Source: Planctomycetota bacterium (GTDB lineage Bacteria; Planctomycetota; B15-G4). From it: a DNA stretch of 28,928 bases. Below, one piece after another: positions 1 to 7,968 of the stretch. How positions within the stretch are numbered: position 1 is the first letter of the stretch; each line of letters starts with the position of its first letter. The stretch spans positions 1-28,928 of the forward strand of contig JACKHP010000037.1 of assembly GCA_020638905.1 (NCBI GenBank). The letters run 5' to 3'. Below the pieces are notes generated by a model. The model was not told the DNA's origin. It saw only the letters and a list, made by a program, of their open reading frames with translations, and ran no database searches. The translations under genes and the position numbers were made by a program.

Positions 1-2
1 TG

Positions 3-719
3 ATCGACGCCGAGCAACTGATCACGAACCTCGTGGGCATGGGCGGCGCCGAGTCGTACCAGGTCCGCAGCTGGATGAAGGAGCAGGTGCTGAAGGTCGT
101 GCGCGACCGCATCGCCGAGCTGTGCGTGAAGAACAAGTGGCCGCTGCTCGACGTCACGTCCGGCGCCTACACCGAGGAGCTCGAGCACGACGTGCTGGCC
201 GCGCTCGACGCGCACGTGGGCGCGTACGGCGTGCACATCGCGCGCCTGGGCAACTTCGTGGTGGCCATCGACGAGCAGGACGCCGAGAACCTGAAGCGGC
301 TCTACACCGATGCCGCGTACCTGCGCACCGTGGGCGGCGTGGGCGCGTACAGGGAGTTCGCCGCGGGCAAGGCGCTCATGGGCGCCGGCGAGGGACTGTC
401 CAAGGGTGGCGGCGGCGACGGCGGGGCGTCCGGCGCGGGCATGCTGGGCGGCGCGGGACTGGGCGTCGGTCTCGGCCTCGCGCAGCTCCTCGTGAGGGAC
501 CAGCGCGGCGGCGAGGTGCTCGCGCCGGCGGCGGCGGGCGTCGTGTGTCCGAAGTGCTCGGCGTCCGTGGCCCCGGGACGCTTCTGCGCCGCGTGCGGCG
601 GCTCGCTCGAGGCGTCGAAGGAGGTCGCCGCCCGGTCCGCGGCGTTCTGCACGGGCTGCGGGAGTCCGCTGGCCGCCGACGCGAAGTTCTGCGCCCAGTG
701 CGGGGCGAAGCGCGGCTGA
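3..719 (+). CDS. SPFH-domain protein with C-terminal double zinc ribbon (5' end outside window)
   Basis: The reading frame is open from the first complete codon at position 3, so the gene starts upstream; 238 residues are visible. The visible part begins in the second half of an SPFH/band-7 domain (IDAEQLITNLVGMGG, then YGVHIARLGNFVVAIDEQD). It is followed by the segment typical of the YdjI-like SPFH-zinc ribbon family: a YLRTVGG...YREFAAGKALMGAGEGL stretch, then a Gly-rich linker. The C-terminus has two zinc ribbons, each made of two CxxC knuckles (CPKC/CAAC and CTGC/CAQC). SPFH proteins form oligomers and associate with membranes. This subfamily is also annotated as 'virion core protein-like', but its cellular role is not established. 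Family assignment is firm; function is unknown. Confidence 0.85.
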   Translation: MDAEQLITNLVGMGGAESYQVRSWMKEQVLKVVRDRIAELCVKNKWPLLDVTSGAYTEELEHDVLAALDAHVGAYGVHIARLGNFVVAIDEQDAENLKRLYTDAAYLRTVGGVGAYREFAAGKALMGAGEGLSKGGGGDGGASGAGMLGGAGLGVGLGLAQLLVRDQRGGEVLAPAAAGVVCPKCSASVAPGRFCAACGGSLEASKEVAARSAAFCTGCGSPLAADAKFCAQCGAKRG

Positions 720-783
720 CAGTCCGCGTCGCGCGAGGCATGCTGGGAGTGCGGGCAGCCCGTCCCGCGGGAGTCGTCGTGCG

Positions 784-1719
784 ATGTCCGAGCTGCCGCA
801 GCGCAGATCCGTCGAAGAGCTGGCCATGCCGTGGGTCGACTCGCCGCTCTTCGAGCGCCAGCTCGCGGCGGCCGACCTGGCGCCGGAGCAGCGCGCGCAC
901 GTCGAGGCGTTCGCGCGCGACGGGTTCCTGGTGATCGACCCGGGGCTCGCCGACTTCGACGCACTGGCCGGCGAGATCGTGGACGCGTGCGAGCGGCGTC
1001 CCGAGTACGCCCGGCGCATCCAGGACGGCTGGGAGTCGATCGAGGCCGTGCGCACCCTGGCCTGCGCGCCGCGCGTGCTCGAGCTGCTGGCCGCGCTCTA
1101 CCGCCGCGCACCGCAGCCGATGCAGACGCTCAACTTCCGCACCGGCACCGAGCAGCGCACGCACAGCGACACGTTCCACTTCCACACCGTGCCGGCGAAC
1201 TTCATGTGCGGCGTGTGGGTCGCGCTCGAGGACATCGACGAGGACAACGGTCCGCTGCACTACTACCCGGGCAGCCACCGCCTGCCGGTGCTCGACTACG
1301 CCCACTTCGGCATCTCGGGCAGCGAGCAGCGCGACTACGAGTACTACGCGCTCTACGAGGACGCCATCGGCGAGCTCGTCGCGTCGCTGGGTCTCGAGCG
1401 CCGCGTGCTGACCTGCAAGAAGGGGACGGCCCTCGTCTGGCACGCCAACCTGCTGCACGGCGGTTGCCCCGTCCGCGACCCGGCGCGCACGCGCCACAGC
1501 CAGGTGACGCACTACACCTTCGAAGGATGCCTGCACTGGCAGCCCCAGCGCAGCGACCCGTTCCTGGGCCGGATCTTCTGGCTGCACCGCCGCGACGTGC
1601 GCACGGGACGTCCCATCCCGCACGTGTACAACGGTCGCGAACGGCAGCCCGACGGCGCGCTGCGTGCGTGGCTGCGGCGCACGGGACTGCTCGGCGCGCT
1701 GCGGCGGCTGCGCGGGTGA
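784..1719 (+). CDS. Phytanoyl-CoA dioxygenase (PhyH) family Fe(II)/2-oxoglutarate oxygenase
   Basis: The protein has 311 residues, a usual length for PhyH-like oxygenases. The iron triad is visible as H127-x-D129 (in RTHSDTFHFH) and a distal His225 (in NLLHGG). Arg237, a few residues later, is the likely 2-oxoglutarate carboxylate ligand. The jelly-roll landmark WVALEDIDEDNGPLHYYPGSH is also present. The family hydroxylates substrates in the cytoplasm; PhyH homologues act on small metabolites such as ectoine, lipids or antibiotics, and nothing here identifies the substrate. The ATG at 784 has a GGGAG ribosome site at 769-773. It is a stand-alone gene between the SPFH gene and an exported protein. 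Confidence 0.88.
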   Translation: MSELPQRRSVEELAMPWVDSPLFERQLAAADLAPEQRAHVEAFARDGFLVIDPGLADFDALAGEIVDACERRPEYARRIQDGWESIEAVRTLACAPRVLELLAALYRRAPQPMQTLNFRTGTEQRTHSDTFHFHTVPANFMCGVWVALEDIDEDNGPLHYYPGSHRLPVLDYAHFGISGSEQRDYEYYALYEDAIGELVASLGLERRVLTCKKGTALVWHANLLHGGCPVRDPARTRHSQVTHYTFEGCLHWQPQRSDPFLGRIFWLHRRDVRTGRPIPHVYNGRERQPDGALRAWLRRTGLLGALRRLRG

Positions 1720-1772
1720 CGGCGAGGGGGATTGCGTTGCCTCCGCTCTTCACCGACCTTTAGGGAGTCGAC

Positions 1773-2840
1773 ATGCTCCCGTCCGCCCACCTCCTTTTGC
1801 TCGCCGCCCTCGTCGCCACCGTCCCCGGCCGGCGGGAGCGGCACGAGGTGTTCGCGACCCTGCCGCGCGTGCAGGACGGCGAGGTCGCCGGCGTGTTCGC
1901 CCTGCGCACGGCGAGCGACCGCACGCTCCTCGCGCGCGTGGCGGTCGAGGCGGGCACGCTCGAGCTCTACGAGGTGACGCGCGACGGACTGCACCGTGTG
2001 CGCCGGACGCGCCTCCTGTCCGACGACGTCTCGCCGCGGCTCGGCGTGCCCGACTCGTGCGCGCCCTGGCTCGTGCTCGAACGCACGCCGTCGCCCGGCG
2101 ACCCGACGCGGCTCACCGCCGTCGACGACCTGCTCACCCCGCTGTGGACGACGGAGCTGCCCGGCTTCGCGCACGACACCGCGCTCGCGTGGCGCGCGGG
2201 CTGTCCCGACCTCGTCGTCACGCGCGTCGGCGCTTCGCTGGCCGCCCTCGACCTGCACGACGGACGACCGCGCTGGACGCTCGACGACGAGGCGTTCTCC
2301 GAGGCGTGCGGCGATCCGTCGTTCGACGGCGTGGCCGCGGTCGGCCCGGAGGACGTCGTGCGCTTCGACGCCGACGGTCGCAGGGTCGCCGAGAGCGCGC
2401 TCGCGGCGCGCTCCGATCGCGTCGACAGTCCGGCGTGGCTCGCGGCCTGCGGTGCACGCGACGGCACGCCGCGCTTCGCCTTCGCGGGCACGCGGCTCGT
2501 CTTCGCCACCGAGCCGAGCCGCACCTTCGCCGCGAGCGAGGTGCCGTTCGTGACCTTCGCCGACGCCGACCTCGCCCCGCTCTGGACGCACACCGTGCGC
2601 ACGGCCGTGACCGGCCTCGCGCTGCATCCCGAGGCCTGCCCGACGTGCGGTCGCGACGGACGGCTGTACCTCGCCCAGGCCGACGGCACGCTCGGCGTGG
2701 TCGACTGGGACGGCCATCCGCTCGACCTGCAGCGCGGCGCGGCCAGGCGGCTGCTCGGCCTCGAGGTCTTCCCCGCGGGCGACCGCTGCGTGCTCATGCT
2801 GACCTTCGACGACGAGGTGCGCCTGCTGCGCTGCGAGTGA
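1773..2840 (+). CDS. Exported protein of unknown function, possibly beta-propeller-like
   Basis: I do not recognise this 355-residue protein. It begins with a short hydrophobic segment (MLPSAHLLLLAALVATV) that looks like a signal peptide, so it is probably periplasmic. The body repeats a loose pattern of hydrophobic beta-strand pieces ending in WTL/WTT or LWTH followed by acidic turns. Examples are LTPLWTTEL, GRPRWTLDD, LAPLWTHTV and LGVVDWDG. This resembles PQQ-like or WD-type propeller blades, although the canonical blade motif is not clear. It carries several Cys residues (including CPTCG), which could form disulfides. An AGGGAG ribosome site at 1762-1767 supports the ATG. Its stop lies 6 bases before the next gene, so the two are probably cotranscribed. 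Confidence 0.7.
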   Translation: MLPSAHLLLLAALVATVPGRRERHEVFATLPRVQDGEVAGVFALRTASDRTLLARVAVEAGTLELYEVTRDGLHRVRRTRLLSDDVSPRLGVPDSCAPWLVLERTPSPGDPTRLTAVDDLLTPLWTTELPGFAHDTALAWRAGCPDLVVTRVGASLAALDLHDGRPRWTLDDEAFSEACGDPSFDGVAAVGPEDVVRFDADGRRVAESALAARSDRVDSPAWLAACGARDGTPRFAFAGTRLVFATEPSRTFAASEVPFVTFADADLAPLWTHTVRTAVTGLALHPEACPTCGRDGRLYLAQADGTLGVVDWDGHPLDLQRGAARRLLGLEVFPAGDRCVLMLTFDDEVRLLRCE

Positions 2841-2846
2841 CGTCCG

Positions 2847-3752
2847 ATGGCAAGCCCTTCCCGATCTCCGATGCGCGTCGCCACGGCCGGCGCTCGGCGC
2901 GGAGTCGCGCTCGCGCGACTCCTCGTGGTGCTCTCGCTCGTGCCGGCCTGCGGCGAGTCCGGCAGCACGTCGTACGTGCCGACCTTGCGGCAACGCTTCG
3001 CGCGCGCCTCGACCGTGGTGGTCATCGGCAGGACGTTCGTCGACGGCGAGGAGGCCATGCAGGTGTCCGAGTGCCTGAAGGGCCACGTCCCGGTCGGCGC
3101 CGTGCTGCCCTGGCCGGACGACGACGGCGACGCTCACCGTGCCTACTGCGTCGGCGTGCGGTGCGTGGCGTTCCTGGGCCGCGCCGAGCGCGAAGCGTCC
3201 GGACGCTGGTCGGTGGGCGCGGCGGGCGACTGGTGGCTCGCCGACGACACCGACGGCGAGTTCGCTTCGGCGCTGCGTCGACTCGCGACCTGCCGCACGC
3301 CGGCCGACGAGCGCGCCTGGCTGGCCTGGTGGACGACGCAGGATCCGCGCGACGGCGCCTACGACATCGCGCTCGAGCAGGGCTTCCGCCCCGGCCCCGA
3401 GTATCCGCACATGGGCCCGGGACGACGCACCCCGGTGATCGACTTCACGCGCGACGAGCTCGACCTGCTGTGGAGTGCTGTCTGCGCCGAGGACGCTCCA
3501 CCTCGGACGGCGTCCGCCCGCGGGCAGCTCGCGATGGAGCTCGTGCTGCTCGACGACCGCGCGGTGCCGCCGTGCCTGGTCGACCTGCTCATGCGCGCGG
3601 GGCCGGACGAGATGCCCGACGTCATGTGGGCCCTGGCGCGCGATCTCGAACGCGACGACCTGGCCGCCATCGCCGAGCGCGCCTGGGAGGCCTCGGTGGA
3701 GAAGCCGCGCAAATGGAAGCAGATCCGGCGCGAGTTCCTGGCGGCGCTGTAG
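2847..3752 (+). CDS. Putative lipoprotein of unknown function
   Basis: The protein has 301 residues and a lipoprotein signal: a basic N-region, a hydrophobic stretch (ALARLLVVLSLVPAC) and a Cys followed by GESG. The N-terminal third (STVVVIGRTFVDGEEAMQV, then SECLKGHVP) resembles the start of proteins that track cost or permeability properties in other genomes, but I cannot assign a family. The middle is rich in Trp and Asp. The C-terminal part (ELVLLDDRAVPPCLVDLL...MPDVMWALARDL) could form HEAT-like helices. It lies 6 bases after the preceding exported-protein gene and is likely translated from the same message. An internal ATG at 2871 is an alternative start. Lipid anchoring is an inference from the lipobox only. 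Confidence 0.65.
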   Translation: MASPSRSPMRVATAGARRGVALARLLVVLSLVPACGESGSTSYVPTLRQRFARASTVVVIGRTFVDGEEAMQVSECLKGHVPVGAVLPWPDDDGDAHRAYCVGVRCVAFLGRAEREASGRWSVGAAGDWWLADDTDGEFASALRRLATCRTPADERAWLAWWTTQDPRDGAYDIALEQGFRPGPEYPHMGPGRRTPVIDFTRDELDLLWSAVCAEDAPPRTASARGQLAMELVLLDDRAVPPCLVDLLMRAGPDEMPDVMWALARDLERDDLAAIAERAWEASVEKPRKWKQIRREFLAAL

Positions 3753-3809
3753 CCGGCGAGCCTGGTCCCGCGTGGGTGATCCGCCGGAGCGAAGGACGGA
3801 CGCGCGCGC

Positions 3810-3818
3810 TGCTAGAAT
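3810..3818 (+). promoter_or_regulatory. Probable extended -10 promoter element
   Basis: TGCTAGAAT matches the extended -10 consensus TGnTATAAT in 8 of the 9 specified or wildcard positions. It is one of very few AT-containing stretches in this 182-base gap. It lies about 117 bases upstream of the GTG start of the HEAT/VWA gene. No convincing -35 is visible, as expected for extended -10 promoters. Nearly the same sequence (TGCTAGAGT) occurs before the AAA ATPase gene. Confidence 0.45.
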
Positions 3819-3934
3819 GAGGCGTCGGTCGCGCGTGTCCCCGAGCGTGCGACCGATGGACGCGCCCCGCGTGGGGGGCGTCCCTGGCGCGACCCCGACG
3901 CGTCGTCCGGCTCGGGGTCCGTCCCCCGAGGCCC

Positions 3935-5551
3935 GTGATCGACGCCCCCCGTCTGCGCGTCGCGCTCGCCGCGTACGCCCTGCTGTGCGTCGCGCTGCCC
4001 ACGCGCGCGCTGGCCTTCGACAAGGAACTCGACGCGGTGATCGCCGTGCTCGAGCAGCGCTCGGCGCCCGAGTCGACGCGCCTCGACGCGGCGCGCAAGC
4101 TGGTCGAGCTCAAGGGCGAGAAGGCCGCCGGACGGCTGCTCGACGTGGCGCTCGAGAAGACGTCCTCGTACGAGCTGCAGACGGGACTGGCCGAGGTGCT
4201 GGCCGGCGTCGACGACGACAAGACCCAGGGCGCGCTGCTCAAGGTCGCGCGCGACCGGCGCGCCGACGTGGCCTCGCGGCTGTTCGCGCTGCGCGCCCTG
4301 CGCGCGCCGTCCGATCCCAAGGCGCTGCATGCGCTGTGCGACCTGTTCGAGGACGAGGACGCGGTCGTGCGCCAGGCCGCGCTCGACGCGGTGGTGGCGC
4401 TGCGGCTGGCCGGCGCCGTGCCCGAGCTGCGCGAGCTGCTGCGCACGCGCGACGACGAGGACATGCTGCGCCCCGCGGGCGGCGCGTGGCTCGACGCCCT
4501 GGCCGCGCTCGACGGCGCGCGCGACGGCTTCGCCGACGATCTCGTGGCGTACGCCGACGACCCGCGCCTCTCGGTGCGCACGGCGGCGCTGCGCCTGCTC
4601 GCGTCCCGCACCGATCCCGACGACGCGCGGCTGCCCGCGCTGCTCGCCCGGGCCCTCGCGCGCGACGACTGGCAGGACGTCTCGGCCGGCGTCGCGCTCG
4701 CGCGCGTCCTGCCGCCGCTCGTGGCGATCGACGCGCTGCTGGCCGAGTTCGGGCACCAGACCGGGCGCCTGCACGCCGAGTTCGACGCCGCGCTGCGCGC
4801 GCTCTCGGGCCAGGACTTCGGCGGCGATCCCGAGCGCTGGACGCGCTGGTGGACGTCCGGCGGACGGCAGGCGCTGCTGGCGCCCGCCGACGACGAGCGC
4901 GAGCCGTGGAAGCGCCGTCCGTCGACGCTCGACGCGCACGGCTCGGTGGTGGCTGCGACGCCTCCGCGCTTCTTCGACGTCGAGGTGAACTCCCACGACA
5001 TCGTGTTCGTGGTCGACATCTCGGGCTCGATGATGTGGCCGGCCAGCCTCGTCGGCGAGCCGGTCGGAGGACAGCCGCCGCCCGATCCCGACGGCGGAGC
5101 GTCGCGCATCGACGTGGCGCGCGAGCAGCTCCACGCCGCCATCTCCGGGCTGGACGAGGCCGCGCGCTTCAACATCGTGGCCTTCAACGACCGCGCCCGC
5201 CCGTGGATCGCGAAGGGCGGCATGGCCGAGTTCGGCAAGGCCGGCAAGCGCGCCTCCGATGCCCTGCGCTTCGTCGACTCGCTCTCGCCGACCGACGGCA
5301 CGAACCTCTACGGCGCGCTGCAGCTCGCCTTCCAGGACCCGTCCGTCGACACGATCTACCTGCTCACGGACGGCGTCCCGTCGCTCGGCGACGTGACCGT
5401 GCCCGAGCTCATCCGCCGCTCGGTGGACGCGTGGAACGCCCAGCGCCACGTCGTGCTGAACGCCATCGCGATGGGCCTCGACGAGGAGAAGTTCCCGCTC
5501 CTGCGAGAGCTCGCCGAGGACAACGGCGGGACCTTCGTGATGCTGCCCTGA
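3935..5551 (+). CDS. Secreted HEAT-repeat and von Willebrand factor A domain protein
   Basis: The protein has 538 residues and a signal peptide ending near residue 27 (ALLCVALPTRALA). Residues 30-330 are helical repeats of the HEAT/PBS-lyase type (LDAARKLVELKGEKAAGRLLDVAL; VVRQAALDAVVALRLAGAVPELREL). The C-terminal third is a VWA domain with an intact metal site: D361-I-S-G-S-M366, Thr456 in TDGTN, and Asp479 in LLTDG. VWA domains bind protein ligands through a metal ion, so this is probably a periplasmic or surface adhesion or scaffold protein. The start is the GTG at 3935, where the signal peptide begins. Its partners are unknown. A TGCTAGAAT promoter element precedes it, and the TIR gene follows after about 100 bases. 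Confidence 0.85.
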   Translation: MIDAPRLRVALAAYALLCVALPTRALAFDKELDAVIAVLEQRSAPESTRLDAARKLVELKGEKAAGRLLDVALEKTSSYELQTGLAEVLAGVDDDKTQGALLKVARDRRADVASRLFALRALRAPSDPKALHALCDLFEDEDAVVRQAALDAVVALRLAGAVPELRELLRTRDDEDMLRPAGGAWLDALAALDGARDGFADDLVAYADDPRLSVRTAALRLLASRTDPDDARLPALLARALARDDWQDVSAGVALARVLPPLVAIDALLAEFGHQTGRLHAEFDAALRALSGQDFGGDPERWTRWWTSGGRQALLAPADDEREPWKRRPSTLDAHGSVVAATPPRFFDVEVNSHDIVFVVDISGSMMWPASLVGEPVGGQPPPDPDGGASRIDVAREQLHAAISGLDEAARFNIVAFNDRARPWIAKGGMAEFGKAGKRASDALRFVDSLSPTDGTNLYGALQLAFQDPSVDTIYLLTDGVPSLGDVTVPELIRRSVDAWNAQRHVVLNAIAMGLDEEKFPLLRELAEDNGGTFVMLP

Positions 5552-5655
5552 CCGTCCGTTCCGCGATGCGCGGCTGGACGGATGCGCCGTGAGCGGCGAT
5601 CATCCTGCCCGAGGAGCGCGCGCCGCGGCAGACGACGCGCGCGACGGGGGGCACG

Positions 5656-7968
5656 GTGAGCGACGTCTTCATCAGCTATGCGCGGGCCGACAGGCCCAGG
5701 GCCGAGGCCCTGGTCGACGTGCTGCGCGTCCAGGGCTGGTCGGTCTGGTGGGATCGCGAGATCATCGCCGGCGACCTGTACGACGACGTGATCGACGGCG
5801 CGCTCCAGGAGGCGCGCTGCGTGATCGTGCTCTGGTCGGACAACTCGGTGGGATCGCGCTGGGTGCGGGCCGAGGCGGCCGAGGGCTTCGAGAGCGGCAA
5901 GCTCGTGCCGATCGAGCTCGACGGCGCCCGCATCCCGCTCGAGTTCCGACGCGTGCAGACCATCTCGCTGCGCGCCGGCCTCGACGATCGCGACGGACTC
6001 GCGCAACTCGTCACCGCGGTGCGTCGGCTGGTCGGAGCCGGCAGCGGTGCCGGTGCGGACGGCGACGGCTTCGTGCGCGTCGAGTGCGCGAGCTGCGGCG
6101 CGACGAACAAGGCTCCGGCTGCGCTGGCGGGCCGGTCGGGGAAGTGCCGCCAGTGCGGCGCGTCGGTCACCGTGCCCGGCACGCCGCCGGGCGGCGACAA
6201 GGCGTCGTCCGCGCGTTCCAGGCCGCCGGGACGCTTCGCCGCCGAGCGCGCGCGCGGCAGGTCGGCGGCTCCCTCCCGCGCGCTCGTGCCCGGAGTCGTC
6301 GCGGCCGGGATCCTGGCCGCGCTCGTGGCGGCGGCCGCTTGGTCGGGAGCCTTCGACCGCGAGGCCTCGGCGGGCGTGGCCGGGGCGCAGACGACGCGGC
6401 CGGCGTCCGACGCCGAGCACGAGGGCGGCGGTTCCGCCGCACACGACGTCCAGTCGCGCGGTGCGCCGCTCGACGGGGTGGCCGCCGCGCGCGAGACGCA
6501 GCGTGCCGAGGCCGAGAGGCTCGCCGCCGAGAGCGCGTTCGCCCAGGCCGCGGGAGAAGCCGAACGCGCGCTCTCCGCGTGCGACCTGGATGGAGCCGAG
6601 GCCGCGCTCGCACGCGCGCGCGGGCTGCGTCCCGAGGCGCCCGGGCTGCGCGCGCTCGCAGGGCGCGTGTCGTCCGCGCGCGAGGCCCACGACGAGGGAC
6701 TCGCGCTGCTCGCGCGCCTCGACGGAGAGTCGCACCTGCGCCGCGTGCGCGAGGCGCGCGCCGCGTTCGATGCGTGGGCGGCGCAGCGTCCGGACGCGGC
6801 GGGGTGCCTGGGAGCGTCCGAGATCCTCGCGCGCTCCGGTGCCGCAGCCGAGCGACGCCGCGCACAGCTCGCGTCCGTGCGCGACGACGCTCGTCGCCGC
6901 ACGTACGAGGCCTCCGACGCGGGGGACGTGCAGGGACTGGTGGCCGTGCTGGTCGACGTCGACCCGTGCTTCGACGAACTCGATCCGCGGCTCGAATGGG
7001 CCGGGATGGCCGACACGCTCGATCCCACCCTGCGCGAGGCGCTCGAGGGGCTCGTCGCGGCGGAGCCTTCGATCGGCGTCGTCCTGCTCGGCCTCGAGTC
7101 ACTCGAGGCCGCACGTCCCGCGCTCGTCGCCCGGGAGACGAGCGCGCTCGCCGGGCGACTGGCGCAGGCTTTCGTGGAGCGTGCCGAGACCCTCGCGCAC
7201 GCGGCGGCCGGCGATGCGTCCCGGGCCGCGGCGTTCGCGGCCGTCGCGCACCTCCTCGCGTCCGACGCCGTGGCCTCCGACGAGCTCGCGCGGACGCGCC
7301 TGGGCGCGCTGGCCGACGAGCTGCTCGCCGTCGTGGCGCCGCAGCTCGACGAGGCCGACGCCGCGGAAGCACGGTTGAGCGCGCTCGAGGCGCTCTTCCC
7401 CGAGCCGCTGCCCGGTCCCTGCGGCGCCGGACTCGACGCGGCCCGCGCACGCTACCGCGCGCAGGTCGACGAGCGCGACGCGGCCACGCGGACTCTCGCG
7501 AGGCGCGCCCAGGACGCCGTCGACGCGGGTGAGCTGGGCCTGGCCGACGCTCTGTGGCATCAACTGCGCGAGGGACAGCCTCGCGATTCGCGCTGGTTCG
7601 CGATCTCGCGCCTCGTCCAGGTCGAATGCGCCCGACGCGAACTCTCCTCCCGGCTGGGGCTGTCCGACATCCCCGACATCGAGACGGTGCTCGTCAATCT
7701 CGGCAACGTCGCGCGCCTCGGCGACTTCGAGGATGCGCGCGGCGTCTCGATCCCCGCGCTCTGCGCGTTCCGCGAGGTCGAACTGCGCGCCCTCGTCCAG
7801 GCCATCTGGAACCGCCAACCGCACGGCGTGGACCAGCTCAAGAACGCACAGTTCTACAACGAGGCACTGAAGGCCAAGCAGAACGCCTTCAAGGACCTCG
7901 AACGCGGCTTCCCCGACGCGACCGATCGCGACGGACGCCGCTTCGTCGACAAGGCGCGCGAGCTCTAG
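5656..7968 (+). CDS. TIR-domain protein with zinc ribbon, one membrane span and long helical C-terminus
   Basis: The protein has 770 residues. Residues 1-128 are a TIR_2-type domain (DVFISYARADRPRAEALV; QGWSVWWDREI; CVIVLWSDNSVGSRWVRAEA). The Trp69...Glu73 pair sits where TIR NADases carry the catalytic glutamate. Residues 144-167 form a CxxC-N16-CxxC zinc ribbon of a kind I associate with planctomycetal signalling proteins. Residues 210-229 are one hydrophobic span. Beyond it are about 540 residues of Ala/Glu/Arg-rich helix, with TPR-like stretches near residues 290-420. The likely topology is cytoplasmic TIR and zinc ribbon with a periplasmic helical sensor. The GTG start at 5656 follows a G-rich ribosome site. 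TIR domains can hydrolyse NAD or make cyclic ADP-ribose signals, or act as scaffolds; which applies here is unknown. No typical anti-phage partner lies beside it. Confidence 0.82.
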   Translation: MSDVFISYARADRPRAEALVDVLRVQGWSVWWDREIIAGDLYDDVIDGALQEARCVIVLWSDNSVGSRWVRAEAAEGFESGKLVPIELDGARIPLEFRRVQTISLRAGLDDRDGLAQLVTAVRRLVGAGSGAGADGDGFVRVECASCGATNKAPAALAGRSGKCRQCGASVTVPGTPPGGDKASSARSRPPGRFAAERARGRSAAPSRALVPGVVAAGILAALVAAAAWSGAFDREASAGVAGAQTTRPASDAEHEGGGSAAHDVQSRGAPLDGVAAARETQRAEAERLAAESAFAQAAGEAERALSACDLDGAEAALARARGLRPEAPGLRALAGRVSSAREAHDEGLALLARLDGESHLRRVREARAAFDAWAAQRPDAAGCLGASEILARSGAAAERRRAQLASVRDDARRRTYEASDAGDVQGLVAVLVDVDPCFDELDPRLEWAGMADTLDPTLREALEGLVAAEPSIGVVLLGLESLEAARPALVARETSALAGRLAQAFVERAETLAHAAAGDASRAAAFAAVAHLLASDAVASDELARTRLGALADELLAVVAPQLDEADAAEARLSALEALFPEPLPGPCGAGLDAARARYRAQVDERDAATRTLARRAQDAVDAGELGLADALWHQLREGQPRDSRWFAISRLVQVECARRELSSRLGLSDIPDIETVLVNLGNVARLGDFEDARGVSIPALCAFREVELRALVQAIWNRQPHGVDQLKNAQFYNEALKAKQNAFKDLERGFPDATDRDGRRFVDKAREL

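Noticed and set aside
5656..7968. TIR gene as part of a known anti-phage island
   Set aside because: Neighbours are a HEAT/VWA protein and a sulfatase-fold lipoprotein. No nuclease, Argonaute, ThsA-like, SIR2, helicase or restriction gene is in the window.
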